Assembly: GCA_020354125.1 (NCBI GenBank)
Contig: CP070643.1
Span: 1,981,285 to 2,045,284, forward strand
Length of the DNA stretch: 64,000 bases
DNA from: Betaproteobacteria bacterium
GTDB taxonomy: Bacteria > Pseudomonadota > Gammaproteobacteria > Burkholderiales > Eutrophovitaceae
Direction of reading: 5' to 3'
Below are positions 34,886 through 42,878 of the stretch, piece by piece. Within the stretch, counting starts at the first letter, position 1, and every line of letters begins with the position of its first letter. The notes under the pieces are model-generated. The model saw nothing but the letters and a program-made list of their open reading frames with translations. It searched no databases and was not told where the DNA came from. Position numbers and translations under genes: made by a program.

Positions 34886-37096
34886 GTGAGCAGGAAGGCC
34901 GAAGACAACGTTCCCAGCGTCGAGAAGCCGGGAAAACGCAAGAAGCTGATCATCGTCGCGGTGATCATTGCAGCGGTCATAGCGCTGGTGCTGATTGGCC
35001 GCAACGAAGACGTTGCGCTGTTCGATTACCTCGACCTGCAGTACCTCAAGGCCCAGCAAGACACCATCGACGCGTACTTCGTAGCAAATCCGTTGCTCAC
35101 AGCAGGTATTTATTTCGCCATATACGTACTGGTCACTGCCTTCTCTTTGCCGGGCGCTGCGGTAATGACATTGGCCGGCGGCGCCATCTTCGGACTTTTA
35201 TGGGGCACAGTGGTGGTTTCATTCGCGTCGACCATCGGCGCCACCTTCGCCTTTCTCGTATCGCGTTATCTGTTGCGAGACATGGTTCAGACACGTTTCG
35301 GTGACAATCTCAAAGCGGTCAACGAAGGTATCAAAAAAGACGGTGCTTTCTATCTGTTCACGTTGCGCCTGGTGCCGATCTTTCCGTTCTTCGTCATCAA
35401 CCTCGTCATGGGCTTGACGCCGCTGGCAACTCGTACTTTCTACTGGGTCAGTCAGGTCGGCATGCTGGCCGGCACCATCGTCTATGTCAACGCCGGTACG
35501 CAACTGGCGCGAATTGAATCGCTCGACGGTATCCTCTCGCCGGGACTGATCGCCTCATTCACGCTGCTCGGCGTGTTTCCGCTGATAACACGCAAGGTGG
35601 TTGACGGCGTCAAGGCGAAACGCGTGTACGCGCGCTGGAAGAAACCACGACATTTCGATCGCAATGTGATCGTTATCGGTGCCGGTTCGGCCGGACTTGT
35701 CTCCGCCTACATCAGTGCCGCAGTCAAGGCAAAAGTCACACTGATCGAGCGCGGCGAGATGGGCGGCGATTGCCTGAACACCGGTTGCGTGCCCTCCAAG
35801 GCGATCATCCGTTCCGCCAAGTTTCTGTCGCACGTCAATCGCTCCGCCGAGTTCGGGATCCGCGAAGCGACGGCGTCGTTTGACTTCGCCGATGTCATGC
35901 AGCGGGTGCAGAAAGTGATCACCGAAATCGAACCGCATGATTCGGTAGAGCGCTATACCGCCCTGGGCGTCGAGTGTATTCAGGGTGAGGCGAAGATCAT
36001 CTCGCCATGGGAAGTCGAAGTCACCACCAAGCAGGGCAAACAAACGCTCTCCGCCCGGTCGATCATCGTCGCTGCCGGTGCGCGACCGTTCGTGCCGCCG
36101 ATTCCGGGCCTGGAAGAGGCGGGCTATGTGACGTCAGACACCATATGGAATCTGCGCGAACTGCCTCCGCGAATGGTGGTACTTGGCGGCGGCCCAATCG
36201 GCAGTGAGCTAACCCAGGCATTCGCGAGGCTGGGCTCCAAGGTCACACAGGTCGAGATGTTGCCGAGAATTCTGATCCGCGAAGACCCGGAGGTTTCTGA
36301 TGTGGTCATGCGCAGTTTTCGCGATGACGGTGTCGACGTGCTGGTCAACCACAAGGCGAAGCAGGTCATCATTAATAACGGTGAAAAGATCCTGTTGTGC
36401 GAAGGACCCGACGGCGAAGTCCGGGTTCCATTCGATACCATCCTGGTGGCGGTGGGAAGAGTAGCCAGAACCGAGGGCTACGGACTGGAAGAACTCGGTA
36501 TCGGCACGACCAAAGGACGCACCATCGAAACCAACGAATTCCTGCAGACCATATACCCCAATATTTATGCCTGCGGTGATGTTGCCGGGCCGTTCCAGTT
36601 CACGCATACGGCGTCGCATCAGGCGTGGTATGCGTCGGTCAACGCGCTGTTCGGCCGCTTCAAAAAATTCCGCGCCGACTACTCGGTCATTCCCTGGGCG
36701 ACGTTCATCGAACCCGAAGTCGCGCGCGTCGGACTCAATGAGACGGAGGCCAGTGAGCGCAACATCCCTTACGAAGTGACTGTCTACGGGATCGACGATC
36801 TCGACCGGGCGATTGCCGACTCCGAGGCACACGGCATGGTCAAAGTGCTGACAGTGCCGGGCAAAGACAAAATACTCGGCGCCACCATTGTCGGGGAACA
36901 CGCCGGCGATCTGATTGCCGAATACGTCATGGCAATGCGCCATGGTCTTGGACTGAACAAGATTCTCGGAACCATCCATATCTATCCGACTCTTGCGGAG
37001 GCGAACAAATATGCGGCTGGCGTCTGGAAACGGGAGCATGCACCAGAGGGGGTGCTGCGTTGGCTAGAACGCTTCCACGCATGGATGCGCAGATAA
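34886..37096 (+). CDS. VTT/TVP38 membrane domain fused to a pyridine-nucleotide disulfide oxidoreductase
   Basis: A 736-residue fusion. Residues about 20-240 form a multi-pass membrane region with a VTT (SNARE-associated/TVP38) domain (FSLPGAAVMTLAGGAIFG, then VPIFPFFVINLVMGLTPL). From about 255 a class I flavoprotein follows: NVIVIGAGSAGLV FAD loop, redox pair Cys296/Cys301 in GGDCLNTGCVPSK, a second Rossmann (VLGGGPIGSELTQAF), YACGDVAGPFQFTH, and HIYPTLAEANK at the end. It resembles mercuric reductase or dihydrolipoyl dehydrogenase but lacks the mercury-binding C-terminal Cys pair. The start is GTG. It sits in the arsenosugar-type cluster; a membrane-tethered thiol/arsenic reductase is an inference. 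Confidence 0.93.
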   Translation: MSRKAEDNVPSVEKPGKRKKLIIVAVIIAAVIALVLIGRNEDVALFDYLDLQYLKAQQDTIDAYFVANPLLTAGIYFAIYVLVTAFSLPGAAVMTLAGGAIFGLLWGTVVVSFASTIGATFAFLVSRYLLRDMVQTRFGDNLKAVNEGIKKDGAFYLFTLRLVPIFPFFVINLVMGLTPLATRTFYWVSQVGMLAGTIVYVNAGTQLARIESLDGILSPGLIASFTLLGVFPLITRKVVDGVKAKRVYARWKKPRHFDRNVIVIGAGSAGLVSAYISAAVKAKVTLIERGEMGGDCLNTGCVPSKAIIRSAKFLSHVNRSAEFGIREATASFDFADVMQRVQKVITEIEPHDSVERYTALGVECIQGEAKIISPWEVEVTTKQGKQTLSARSIIVAAGARPFVPPIPGLEEAGYVTSDTIWNLRELPPRMVVLGGGPIGSELTQAFARLGSKVTQVEMLPRILIREDPEVSDVVMRSFRDDGVDVLVNHKAKQVIINNGEKILLCEGPDGEVRVPFDTILVAVGRVARTEGYGLEELGIGTTKGRTIETNEFLQTIYPNIYACGDVAGPFQFTHTASHQAWYASVNALFGRFKKFRADYSVIPWATFIEPEVARVGLNETEASERNIPYEVTVYGIDDLDRAIADSEAHGMVKVLTVPGKDKILGATIVGEHAGDLIAEYVMAMRHGLGLNKILGTIHIYPTLAEANKYAAGVWKREHAPEGVLRWLERFHAWMRR
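37045..37052 (+). promoter_or_regulatory. ribosome binding site deciding a TTG start
   Basis: AGAGGGGG lies seven bases before TTG 37060, inside the 3' end of the upstream flavoprotein gene. The later ATG codons (37081, 37120) have no such site, so the two genes probably overlap by about 37 bp. Confidence 0.5.
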
Positions 37097-37962
37097 TTGT
37101 AACAGCTGCGTTCAGAACAATGTGCGGTGGGTGTACGAGCCTGCGCCGGGGCTGCTACTCAGCTGTGCTGGGCTGTGCCCTGACATTGGCCGCCGCATTC
37201 GCCGCGACCGTTGCCTATGCAGCCTTTGATCACAACCACGCCAAGCTCGATAACCTGCTTGGACAACACGTCGTCTGGATCGACGACGGACACGCAAGCC
37301 AGGTTGATTACGCCGCGATCAAGCGTGACCCTTCACTATTGAGGGACTACCTTAGCGAAGTCGCAGCAGTCACGAGCGAAGAGTATCGCGGCTTCACCAA
37401 GTCCCAGCAGCTGGCGTTTCTGATCAACGCATACAACGCTTACACCATCGACTTCGTGCTGACCAAATACCCCGACATCGAGTCGATCAAGGAACTCGGG
37501 TCACTTTTCAACCGCCCGTGGAGGAAAAGACTGTTTCCGCTGCTCGGTGAGAAGCGCAGCCTGGACGAGATCGAGCATGGCATGATTCGCAAGCCCGGCG
37601 ATTTTGACGAACCGCGTATTCACATGGCAGTCAATTGTGCTGCCGTCGGCTGCCCGGCCTTGCGCGACGAAGCGTACATCGCGGAGCAGCTCGACATGCA
37701 ACTAGAGGATAGCGTACGCCGCTTTCTCAGCGACAGCAGCCGTAATCGCGCCGACGAAAAATTCCTGTCGGTTTCGAAGATCTTCGACTGGTACGCGGAT
37801 GACTTCAAACAACAAGCGGGTTCGGTGGCCAGGTGGCTCGCGCCCTATGCCGAGCAACTGAGCAGTGACGCGCGGGTCAAGGCGGCCGTGGCGAACGCTT
37901 CCTTGCGGGTTCGTTACCTCCGATACGACTGGGCGCTGAACGACCGACAAATCCCGGGTTGA
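37060..37962 (+). CDS. exported DUF547 protein
   Basis: A 300-residue protein with a hydrophobic signal segment (about 35-55, ATVAYA end). The DUF547 core follows: QLAFLINAYNAYTIDFVLTK, then SLFNRPWRKRLF, the DEIEHGMIRKP stretch, HMAVNCAAVGCPALR (His plus Cys pair) and FLSVSKIFDWYADDF. DUF547 proteins have a papain-like fold whose catalytic use is unsure. It overlaps the upstream VTT-flavoprotein gene by 37 bp. Such genes recur near arsS-type clusters, suggesting a shared envelope role. TTG start. Confidence 0.85.
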   Translation: MARTLPRMDAQIIVTAAFRTMCGGCTSLRRGCYSAVLGCALTLAAAFAATVAYAAFDHNHAKLDNLLGQHVVWIDDGHASQVDYAAIKRDPSLLRDYLSEVAAVTSEEYRGFTKSQQLAFLINAYNAYTIDFVLTKYPDIESIKELGSLFNRPWRKRLFPLLGEKRSLDEIEHGMIRKPGDFDEPRIHMAVNCAAVGCPALRDEAYIAEQLDMQLEDSVRRFLSDSSRNRADEKFLSVSKIFDWYADDFKQQAGSVARWLAPYAEQLSSDARVKAAVANASLRVRYLRYDWALNDRQIPG

Positions 37963-37986
37963 TCCCGCAGTCAGGAATTCACGGCG

Positions 37987-38730
37987 ATGGTAGCTTCCGA
38001 CAACATCGTTCAGACAAACAATTCGCCTCTGATAAGAACTGCGCCGCTGCTCTCGTTCATTGTGCCTGTGCTGAATGAGGCCGACAGCATCGAGTGCTTT
38101 CTCCAGACGTTGCGCGCTTGCTGCGGACAACAGTGTGAAATCATCGTTGTCGACGGCGGCAGCAACGACGCCACCACCACTCTGGCAACGCCCTATTGCG
38201 ATCAGGTCATCGTGTCAGCCAGAGGCAGAGCGATGCAAATGAATGCTGGTGCGCGCTGTTCTTCGGGCGCGCTGCTTTGTTTCGTGCACGCCGACTCAAC
38301 CCTGCCGCCAGCTGCCGACCAGAACATTCGTGCAGCCCTCGGTAACGGCGGCCGGCAATGGGGACGTTTCGACGTGCGTTTATCCGGCCGGCATCCCCTG
38401 TTACGTATCGTTGAACGCCTGATGAACTGGCGTTCGCGGCTGACCGGCATTGCTACCGGAGATCAGGCATTGTTCATGACGCGCGAATTGTTTGAGTCGG
38501 CTGGAGGATTTCCGGAAATCGCGCTGATGGAAGACATCGCCATGAGCCGCAAACTGAAATCGCTCGGCCCGCCAGCGTGTTTGTCAAAGAAACTCATCGC
38601 CTCGGCGCGGCGCTGGGAGCAAAACGGCGTGATGCGGACCATTGTGCTGATGTGGAAGCTGCGTTTGCTGTATTTCCTCGGCGCCGATCCAGCGCGCCTG
38701 GCACAACGCTATTATGGCCGTGGCGTGTAG
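37987..38730 (+). CDS. TIGR04283-type arsenosugar glycosyltransferase
   Basis: A 247-residue family 2 (GT-A) glycosyltransferase. It has FIVPVLNEADSIECFLQTL at the N-terminus, EIIVVDGGSNDATT, a DxD-like HADSTLP (about 99-105), GDQALFMTR and MEDIAMSRKLKSLG. This pattern is that of TIGR04283, associated with arsenosugar synthesis. No membrane anchor is apparent. It starts 24 bp after the DUF547 gene and overlaps the next glycosyltransferase by 17 bp. Confidence 0.9.
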   Translation: MVASDNIVQTNNSPLIRTAPLLSFIVPVLNEADSIECFLQTLRACCGQQCEIIVVDGGSNDATTTLATPYCDQVIVSARGRAMQMNAGARCSSGALLCFVHADSTLPPAADQNIRAALGNGGRQWGRFDVRLSGRHPLLRIVERLMNWRSRLTGIATGDQALFMTRELFESAGGFPEIALMEDIAMSRKLKSLGPPACLSKKLIASARRWEQNGVMRTIVLMWKLRLLYFLGADPARLAQRYYGRGV

Positions 38731-39346
38731 AGTCCAGGTGTTCGCACGCGCCCCGGTCAGCGGCAAAGTGAAAACGCGCCTGATTCCACGCCTTGGTGCC
38801 GAGGCAGCGGCCCGGCTACAGATGAAACTGACCAGCCATGCTGTGGCAACGGCCATCGCATCGGAACTAGGTCCGGTTGAGTTGTGGTGCAGTCCCGACA
38901 TATCGCACCCGTCATTTGCCGCATTGTCACAGCAGGGCGTGGCGTTGCGTGACCAAGGCGGCGGCGATCTCGGCGAACGCATGCATCGGGCGCTGTCGAG
39001 CGCCATTCTGAATGGTGAATTCGCCGTGCTGATCGGCAGTGACTGTCCTTGTTTGACGCCGCACGACTTGCGTTGTGCCGCGCAGGCATTGCGCGACGGA
39101 GCCGACCTGGCATTCGTGCCCGCCGAGGACGGTGGCTACGTATTGATCGCCGCGCGCAGCTGCTCACACCAGCTATTTGATGACATCGCCTGGGGAAGCG
39201 AGCATGTGATGGCGCAAACACGCAGCCGGCTGCGCGAACTCGGCCAGACATGGCAAGAGTTACCGCCGCGCTGGGATATTGACAGGCCAGAAGACTACGA
39301 CCGATTGTTGCGCGAACATCCGAAACTCCTGAGCGCACCGGCATGA
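38714..39346 (+). CDS. TIGR04282-type arsenosugar nucleotidyl/glycosyl transferase
   Basis: A 210-residue protein of the DUF2064/TIGR04282 group. It has VFARAPVSGKVKTRLIPRLG (nucleotide-binding Rossmann start), IGSDCPCLTPHDL (metal-binding acid) and FVPAEDGGYVLIAAR. It resembles CofC-type nucleotidyltransferases and is annotated in arsenosugar clusters. It shares 17 bp with the upstream gene and overlaps the next by four bases, showing strong coupling. Confidence 0.88.
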   Translation: MAVACRVQVFARAPVSGKVKTRLIPRLGAEAAARLQMKLTSHAVATAIASELGPVELWCSPDISHPSFAALSQQGVALRDQGGGDLGERMHRALSSAILNGEFAVLIGSDCPCLTPHDLRCAAQALRDGADLAFVPAEDGGYVLIAARSCSHQLFDDIAWGSEHVMAQTRSRLRELGQTWQELPPRWDIDRPEDYDRLLREHPKLLSAPA

Positions 39347-40107
39347 AGCACACGCTGGTCGTAGCGCTGGTATGTTCGCTCACCATCGGCAGCGTGAATG
39401 GCACTCACACTAAGCAGATAGATGACGTGCAACGGCTGCTCGCCGCTGACTTTTCCAATCTGCGGCCCGGAGACGGGCTGCCAGATGAATGGGAACTGAT
39501 TACCATCTCACGCATTCCTCGGCATACCCAATACACGCTAACGGACGTCGACGGATCGACCGTGCTGCAGGCCGAAGCCAAAGCATCAATGTCGAGCCTG
39601 GCGCGTGAGATCGACGTCGACCCGAATGCGACACCGTGGTTGCAATGGCGCTGGAAGATTGCGCAGTTGAATGGACAATCGGATCTGTACAGCAAGCAAG
39701 GTGATGATTTCCCGGCTCGCGTTTACGTGTTGTTTGACTATGACATCATGCTTTTGCCGTTTTTCGAGCGCATCATCATGCGTATTGCGCGAGCGATTTA
39801 CGGCGACCGGCTGCCGTTGGCTGCGTTGTGCTACGTGTGGGCACCCGAAGACCTCCCAGACACCACTGCGTGGAATGCCTACACCAATCGGGTGCGCATG
39901 GTGGTCGCGACCAGCGGCGCCGATGAAGTCGGCCAATGGGTCGCGGTTGAACGCAATGTGAGAAGCGATTACATGATGGCTTTCGGCGAACCGGTGCCGC
40001 GCATTACCGGCATTGCGCTGGCAACGGACACCGACAATACCGGCGAGCGCAGTCTCGCCTGGTATGGCGACATCGTGTTTGCCGATCAGACACAACAGCA
40101 GTTATGA
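39343..40107 (+). CDS. exported DUF3047 protein
   Basis: A 254-residue protein with an N-terminal signal segment (about 1-20). It carries the DUF3047 features: LPDEWELITISRI, WLQWRWKIAQLNGQSDL, then DDFPARVYVLFDY and the late ITGIALATDTDNTGERSLAWYGDIVF. Members are beta-sandwich periplasmic proteins of unknown activity. It begins in an ATGA overlap with the glycosyltransferase gene and ends in another with the flavoprotein gene. Confidence 0.85.
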   Translation: MKHTLVVALVCSLTIGSVNGTHTKQIDDVQRLLAADFSNLRPGDGLPDEWELITISRIPRHTQYTLTDVDGSTVLQAEAKASMSSLAREIDVDPNATPWLQWRWKIAQLNGQSDLYSKQGDDFPARVYVLFDYDIMLLPFFERIIMRIARAIYGDRLPLAALCYVWAPEDLPDTTAWNAYTNRVRMVVATSGADEVGQWVAVERNVRSDYMMAFGEPVPRITGIALATDTDNTGERSLAWYGDIVFADQTQQQL

Positions 40108-41225
40108 AGAATCTGCTGCTGATTGGTGGTGGCCACAGTCACGTCGAGGTGATACGGCGTTTCGCACTGCAACGCGATGCCAACGTACATATCACGCTGG
40201 TCAACCCGACCAGGCACACACCCTACTCCGGCATGCTGCCGGGGTTGATCGCGGGTCATTACACTTTTCATCAGTGCCACATCGATCTGCCGGCACTGGC
40301 CCGCACGGCCGAGTGCCGCTATGTTGAAGCCGCGATCAACGGTCTGCATGCAGACGCGAAACTGGCATTCTGTGACAACGGCGAGACGCTCGAATACGAC
40401 GTTGCCTCCATCGATATCGGATCGACCCCGGCAACGCTGGGGATCGCGGGAGCGTCTCGGCGCGGGCTCAAGGTCAAGCCGACTGACCGCTTTCTGATCG
40501 AGTGGGACGCCGTGCTCGAACGCGCCAAGCAGAACAATCTGTTTGAAGGTTTTCGCATCGTCATGGCCGGCGGCGGGGCCGCTGGTGTCGAGGTATTGTT
40601 GGCGGTGCAGTATCGGCTGATCAACGCCGGTTTCCGCGCTGGGCAGTACGCCCTGCTAACCGACGGCGACGATCTGCTGCCCGGTCACAGCGAAAAAACG
40701 CGCGCCCTGTTCCATCGCGTACTGCAGCAGCGCGGCGTCGAACTACACCTCCGGCAACGCATCGTGGCAGTCAACCGCGATCGGATCGTCAGCGCGTCAG
40801 GACAACGACATAGCGCCGACCTACTGATCTGGGCCACCGGTGCCGCGCCGGCTGGCTGGCCCAAGGCATGCGGCCTCGCGGTCGACGAAGCTGGCTTCAT
40901 CCGCATCAATGACCGCTTGCAGTTGGTCGACCGACCGGATTTGTTTGCCAGTGGCGATATCGCCAGCATGGATGGTTATGAGCGCCCTCGCTCCGGTGTC
41001 TACGCGGTCCGGCAGGGCCCACCACTGGCGGAAAACCTGCGCCGCGTGCTGGACGGCAAACCGCTGGTCAGTTATCACCCTCAAGCACTCGCGCTGGCCT
41101 TGATCAGCACCGGTGATCGCTATGCGGTGGCATCGCGCGGCCGCTTTTTCGCCAGCGGCGCCTGGGTGTGGCGCTGGAAAGACTGGATCGACCGGCGTTT
41201 CATGAAGCGCTATGGTGTTGTTTGA
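40104..41225 (+). CDS. TIGR03169-type FAD/NAD(P) oxidoreductase (SelD N-terminal-like)
   Basis: A 373-residue soluble flavoprotein. It starts MKNLLLIGGGHSHVEVIRRFA, with VMAGGGAAGVEVLLAVQYRL as second Rossmann loop, LLIWATGAAPAGWPKA, and FASGDIASMDGYERPRSG near the FAD site. In some bacteria this domain is fused ahead of selenophosphate synthase SelD. Here it is free-standing, in an operon with arsenic-type genes. No CxxC redox pair is seen. The electron acceptor is unknown. ATGA overlap with DUF3047. Confidence 0.88.
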   Translation: MKNLLLIGGGHSHVEVIRRFALQRDANVHITLVNPTRHTPYSGMLPGLIAGHYTFHQCHIDLPALARTAECRYVEAAINGLHADAKLAFCDNGETLEYDVASIDIGSTPATLGIAGASRRGLKVKPTDRFLIEWDAVLERAKQNNLFEGFRIVMAGGGAAGVEVLLAVQYRLINAGFRAGQYALLTDGDDLLPGHSEKTRALFHRVLQQRGVELHLRQRIVAVNRDRIVSASGQRHSADLLIWATGAAPAGWPKACGLAVDEAGFIRINDRLQLVDRPDLFASGDIASMDGYERPRSGVYAVRQGPPLAENLRRVLDGKPLVSYHPQALALALISTGDRYAVASRGRFFASGAWVWRWKDWIDRRFMKRYGVV

Positions 41226-41337
41226 GAGCTCCGATGCAACAGAAACCGGAAAGACAGTCCGAGGTCGCAACGCGGCACGGGCTGTCCGAGCACATGCTGA
41301 GGATCGCTTGATAGTCGTGCCGGATGAACACCACCTG

Positions 41338-42825
41338 ATGAGTATTGCAAAGCGCCTGCTGATGTTTGGGTTATTAGCGACGATGACCACACCCGGTATC
41401 AGCCCGGCGCATCACGCCGCCACCGACTTCGAGGACTTGCGCCGCAGCATCGAGGGCATCCGGACTGACGCTGACGTGCCCGGCGCGGCGCTGGTCATTG
41501 TTGACGGCAACGGCACCATCTGGAGCGCAGGCTTCGGTGTCGCCGACAATACCTCGCGGGAACCGGCCACGCCGGACACCGTATTTCGCATCGGATCGGT
41601 TACCAAGATCTTCACCGCAGCTGCGTTGGTACAGCTCGCCCGGCGCGACAATTTCAGTCTCGATGATCCGGTGTCGAAACACGTCCCGCCGGGGTTGTTC
41701 TTCAACCGCTGGCAAAATGAACAGCCAATCACGGTGGCACACCTGATGGAACACACCAGCGGTTTCCGCGACTGGACCAAAGCCGAGTTCGACTACAACA
41801 TTCCGGTTGATCTGGAGGCAGGGCTGGCTTTTTCGCCGCAGTCACGCACGGCGCAGTGGAAGCCGGGGATGCATTCCGTGTATTCGAACTCCAATTACGG
41901 CCTCGCCGGACTGGTGCTCGAGCGCGTCAGCGGTAAGGGCTACGAAGCGGTCATCCGCGATACATTGTTCACACCGCTCGGCATGCACTCGGCAACTTCG
42001 TTGCAGGCGCGTACCAGCAACCTGGCGACAGGATACGACAGCGACGGCATCACGCCGATCCCGTACTGGCACATGATCCAGCGCCCGGCAGCCGCCATCA
42101 ATGCCACACCGCGTGAGATGGGTGCACTGGTCACGATGCTGCTCAATCGGGGCCGCTACCACGAGCACACAGTGCTCACGCTAGGCGAAGTACAGCGCAT
42201 GGAATTGCCGCACACCTCGCTCGCGGCGCGCAACGGATTGCAATTCGGATATGGCCTGGGGATGTATTCCTACTACCGCGACCGGTTTCGCTTCATGGGT
42301 CACGGCGGCGACGGCGATGGCTATCTGTCGCGCTTTGGTTATTGCCGGCAACTGGGCGTCGGTTACTTCGTGACCATCAACAGCTACAACGCACGCGCTT
42401 TGCGCCGTATGCGCCGCGCCATTGAAGAGCAACTGATTCGTGATCATCGTCCGCCGGCGGCGCCGACGATCAGCAGACTCGACGAACGGCGGCTCGCACG
42501 CTATACCGGACGTTATGCCCTCGCCGCCTGGCGTTTCGACTGGCAATCGTCCCGCCGCAGCCTGCTGGTTGGCCTCGCTGCGGACGGCAGCCTTTATACG
42601 GAAAACCGCAGCGGCGAGCGCACGCCGCTGCTGGCGGTTAGTAAAAACACTTTTCGGCGTGCCGGTGAAAACGGCGCCACGTCGGGTTTCTTTGAGGCCG
42701 ACGGCAGGCTGTTCTTTGAGGAAGACGACAGCTGGGCAAAAATCACTGACCCGCCTAGAGATACGGCTCGCAGGTCAGAAGTGGACGCGCCGCTTCCCGG
42801 GAGAAGCGGCGCGGAGCCAGAATGA
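41338..42825 (+). CDS. exported serine hydrolase of the class C beta-lactamase family
   Basis: A 495-residue protein from ATG 41338, with a signal peptide (about 1-25, PAHHA end). The penicillin-binding fold is shown by SVTK (Ser-x-x-Lys in FRIGSVTKIFTAAAL), YSNSNYG (Tyr-x-Asn) and a third block HGGDGDGYLSRF (HGG). The about 140 C-terminal residues form an extra beta domain. The upstream in-frame codons (from 41212) overlap the flavoprotein gene and are not family-like. The substrate could be a D-peptide or ester. It closes the operon with a hairpin at 42787-42812. Confidence 0.88.
   Translation: MSIAKRLLMFGLLATMTTPGISPAHHAATDFEDLRRSIEGIRTDADVPGAALVIVDGNGTIWSAGFGVADNTSREPATPDTVFRIGSVTKIFTAAALVQLARRDNFSLDDPVSKHVPPGLFFNRWQNEQPITVAHLMEHTSGFRDWTKAEFDYNIPVDLEAGLAFSPQSRTAQWKPGMHSVYSNSNYGLAGLVLERVSGKGYEAVIRDTLFTPLGMHSATSLQARTSNLATGYDSDGITPIPYWHMIQRPAAAINATPREMGALVTMLLNRGRYHEHTVLTLGEVQRMELPHTSLAARNGLQFGYGLGMYSYYRDRFRFMGHGGDGDGYLSRFGYCRQLGVGYFVTINSYNARALRRMRRAIEEQLIRDHRPPAAPTISRLDERRLARYTGRYALAAWRFDWQSSRRSLLVGLAADGSLYTENRSGERTPLLAVSKNTFRRAGENGATSGFFEADGRLFFEEDDSWAKITDPPRDTARRSEVDAPLPGRSGAEPE
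42787..42812. terminator. hairpin at the end of the arsenosugar-type operon
   Basis: GCGCCGCTTC (42787-42796) pairs perfectly with GAAGCGGCGC (42803-42812). It lies inside the last codons of the serine hydrolase, before the convergent pilY1, and has no T-run. Intrinsic termination is uncertain. Confidence 0.4.
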
Positions 42826-42878
42826 GATCAAGATTGGTGATTCTGATGTATTGCGGTGCTGACCTGGCGTTCGACCCG

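Noticed and set aside
34886..37096. Mercuric reductase
   Set aside because: Lacks the C-terminal Cys-Cys pair and the N-terminal HMA domain. No merR, merT or merP is present.
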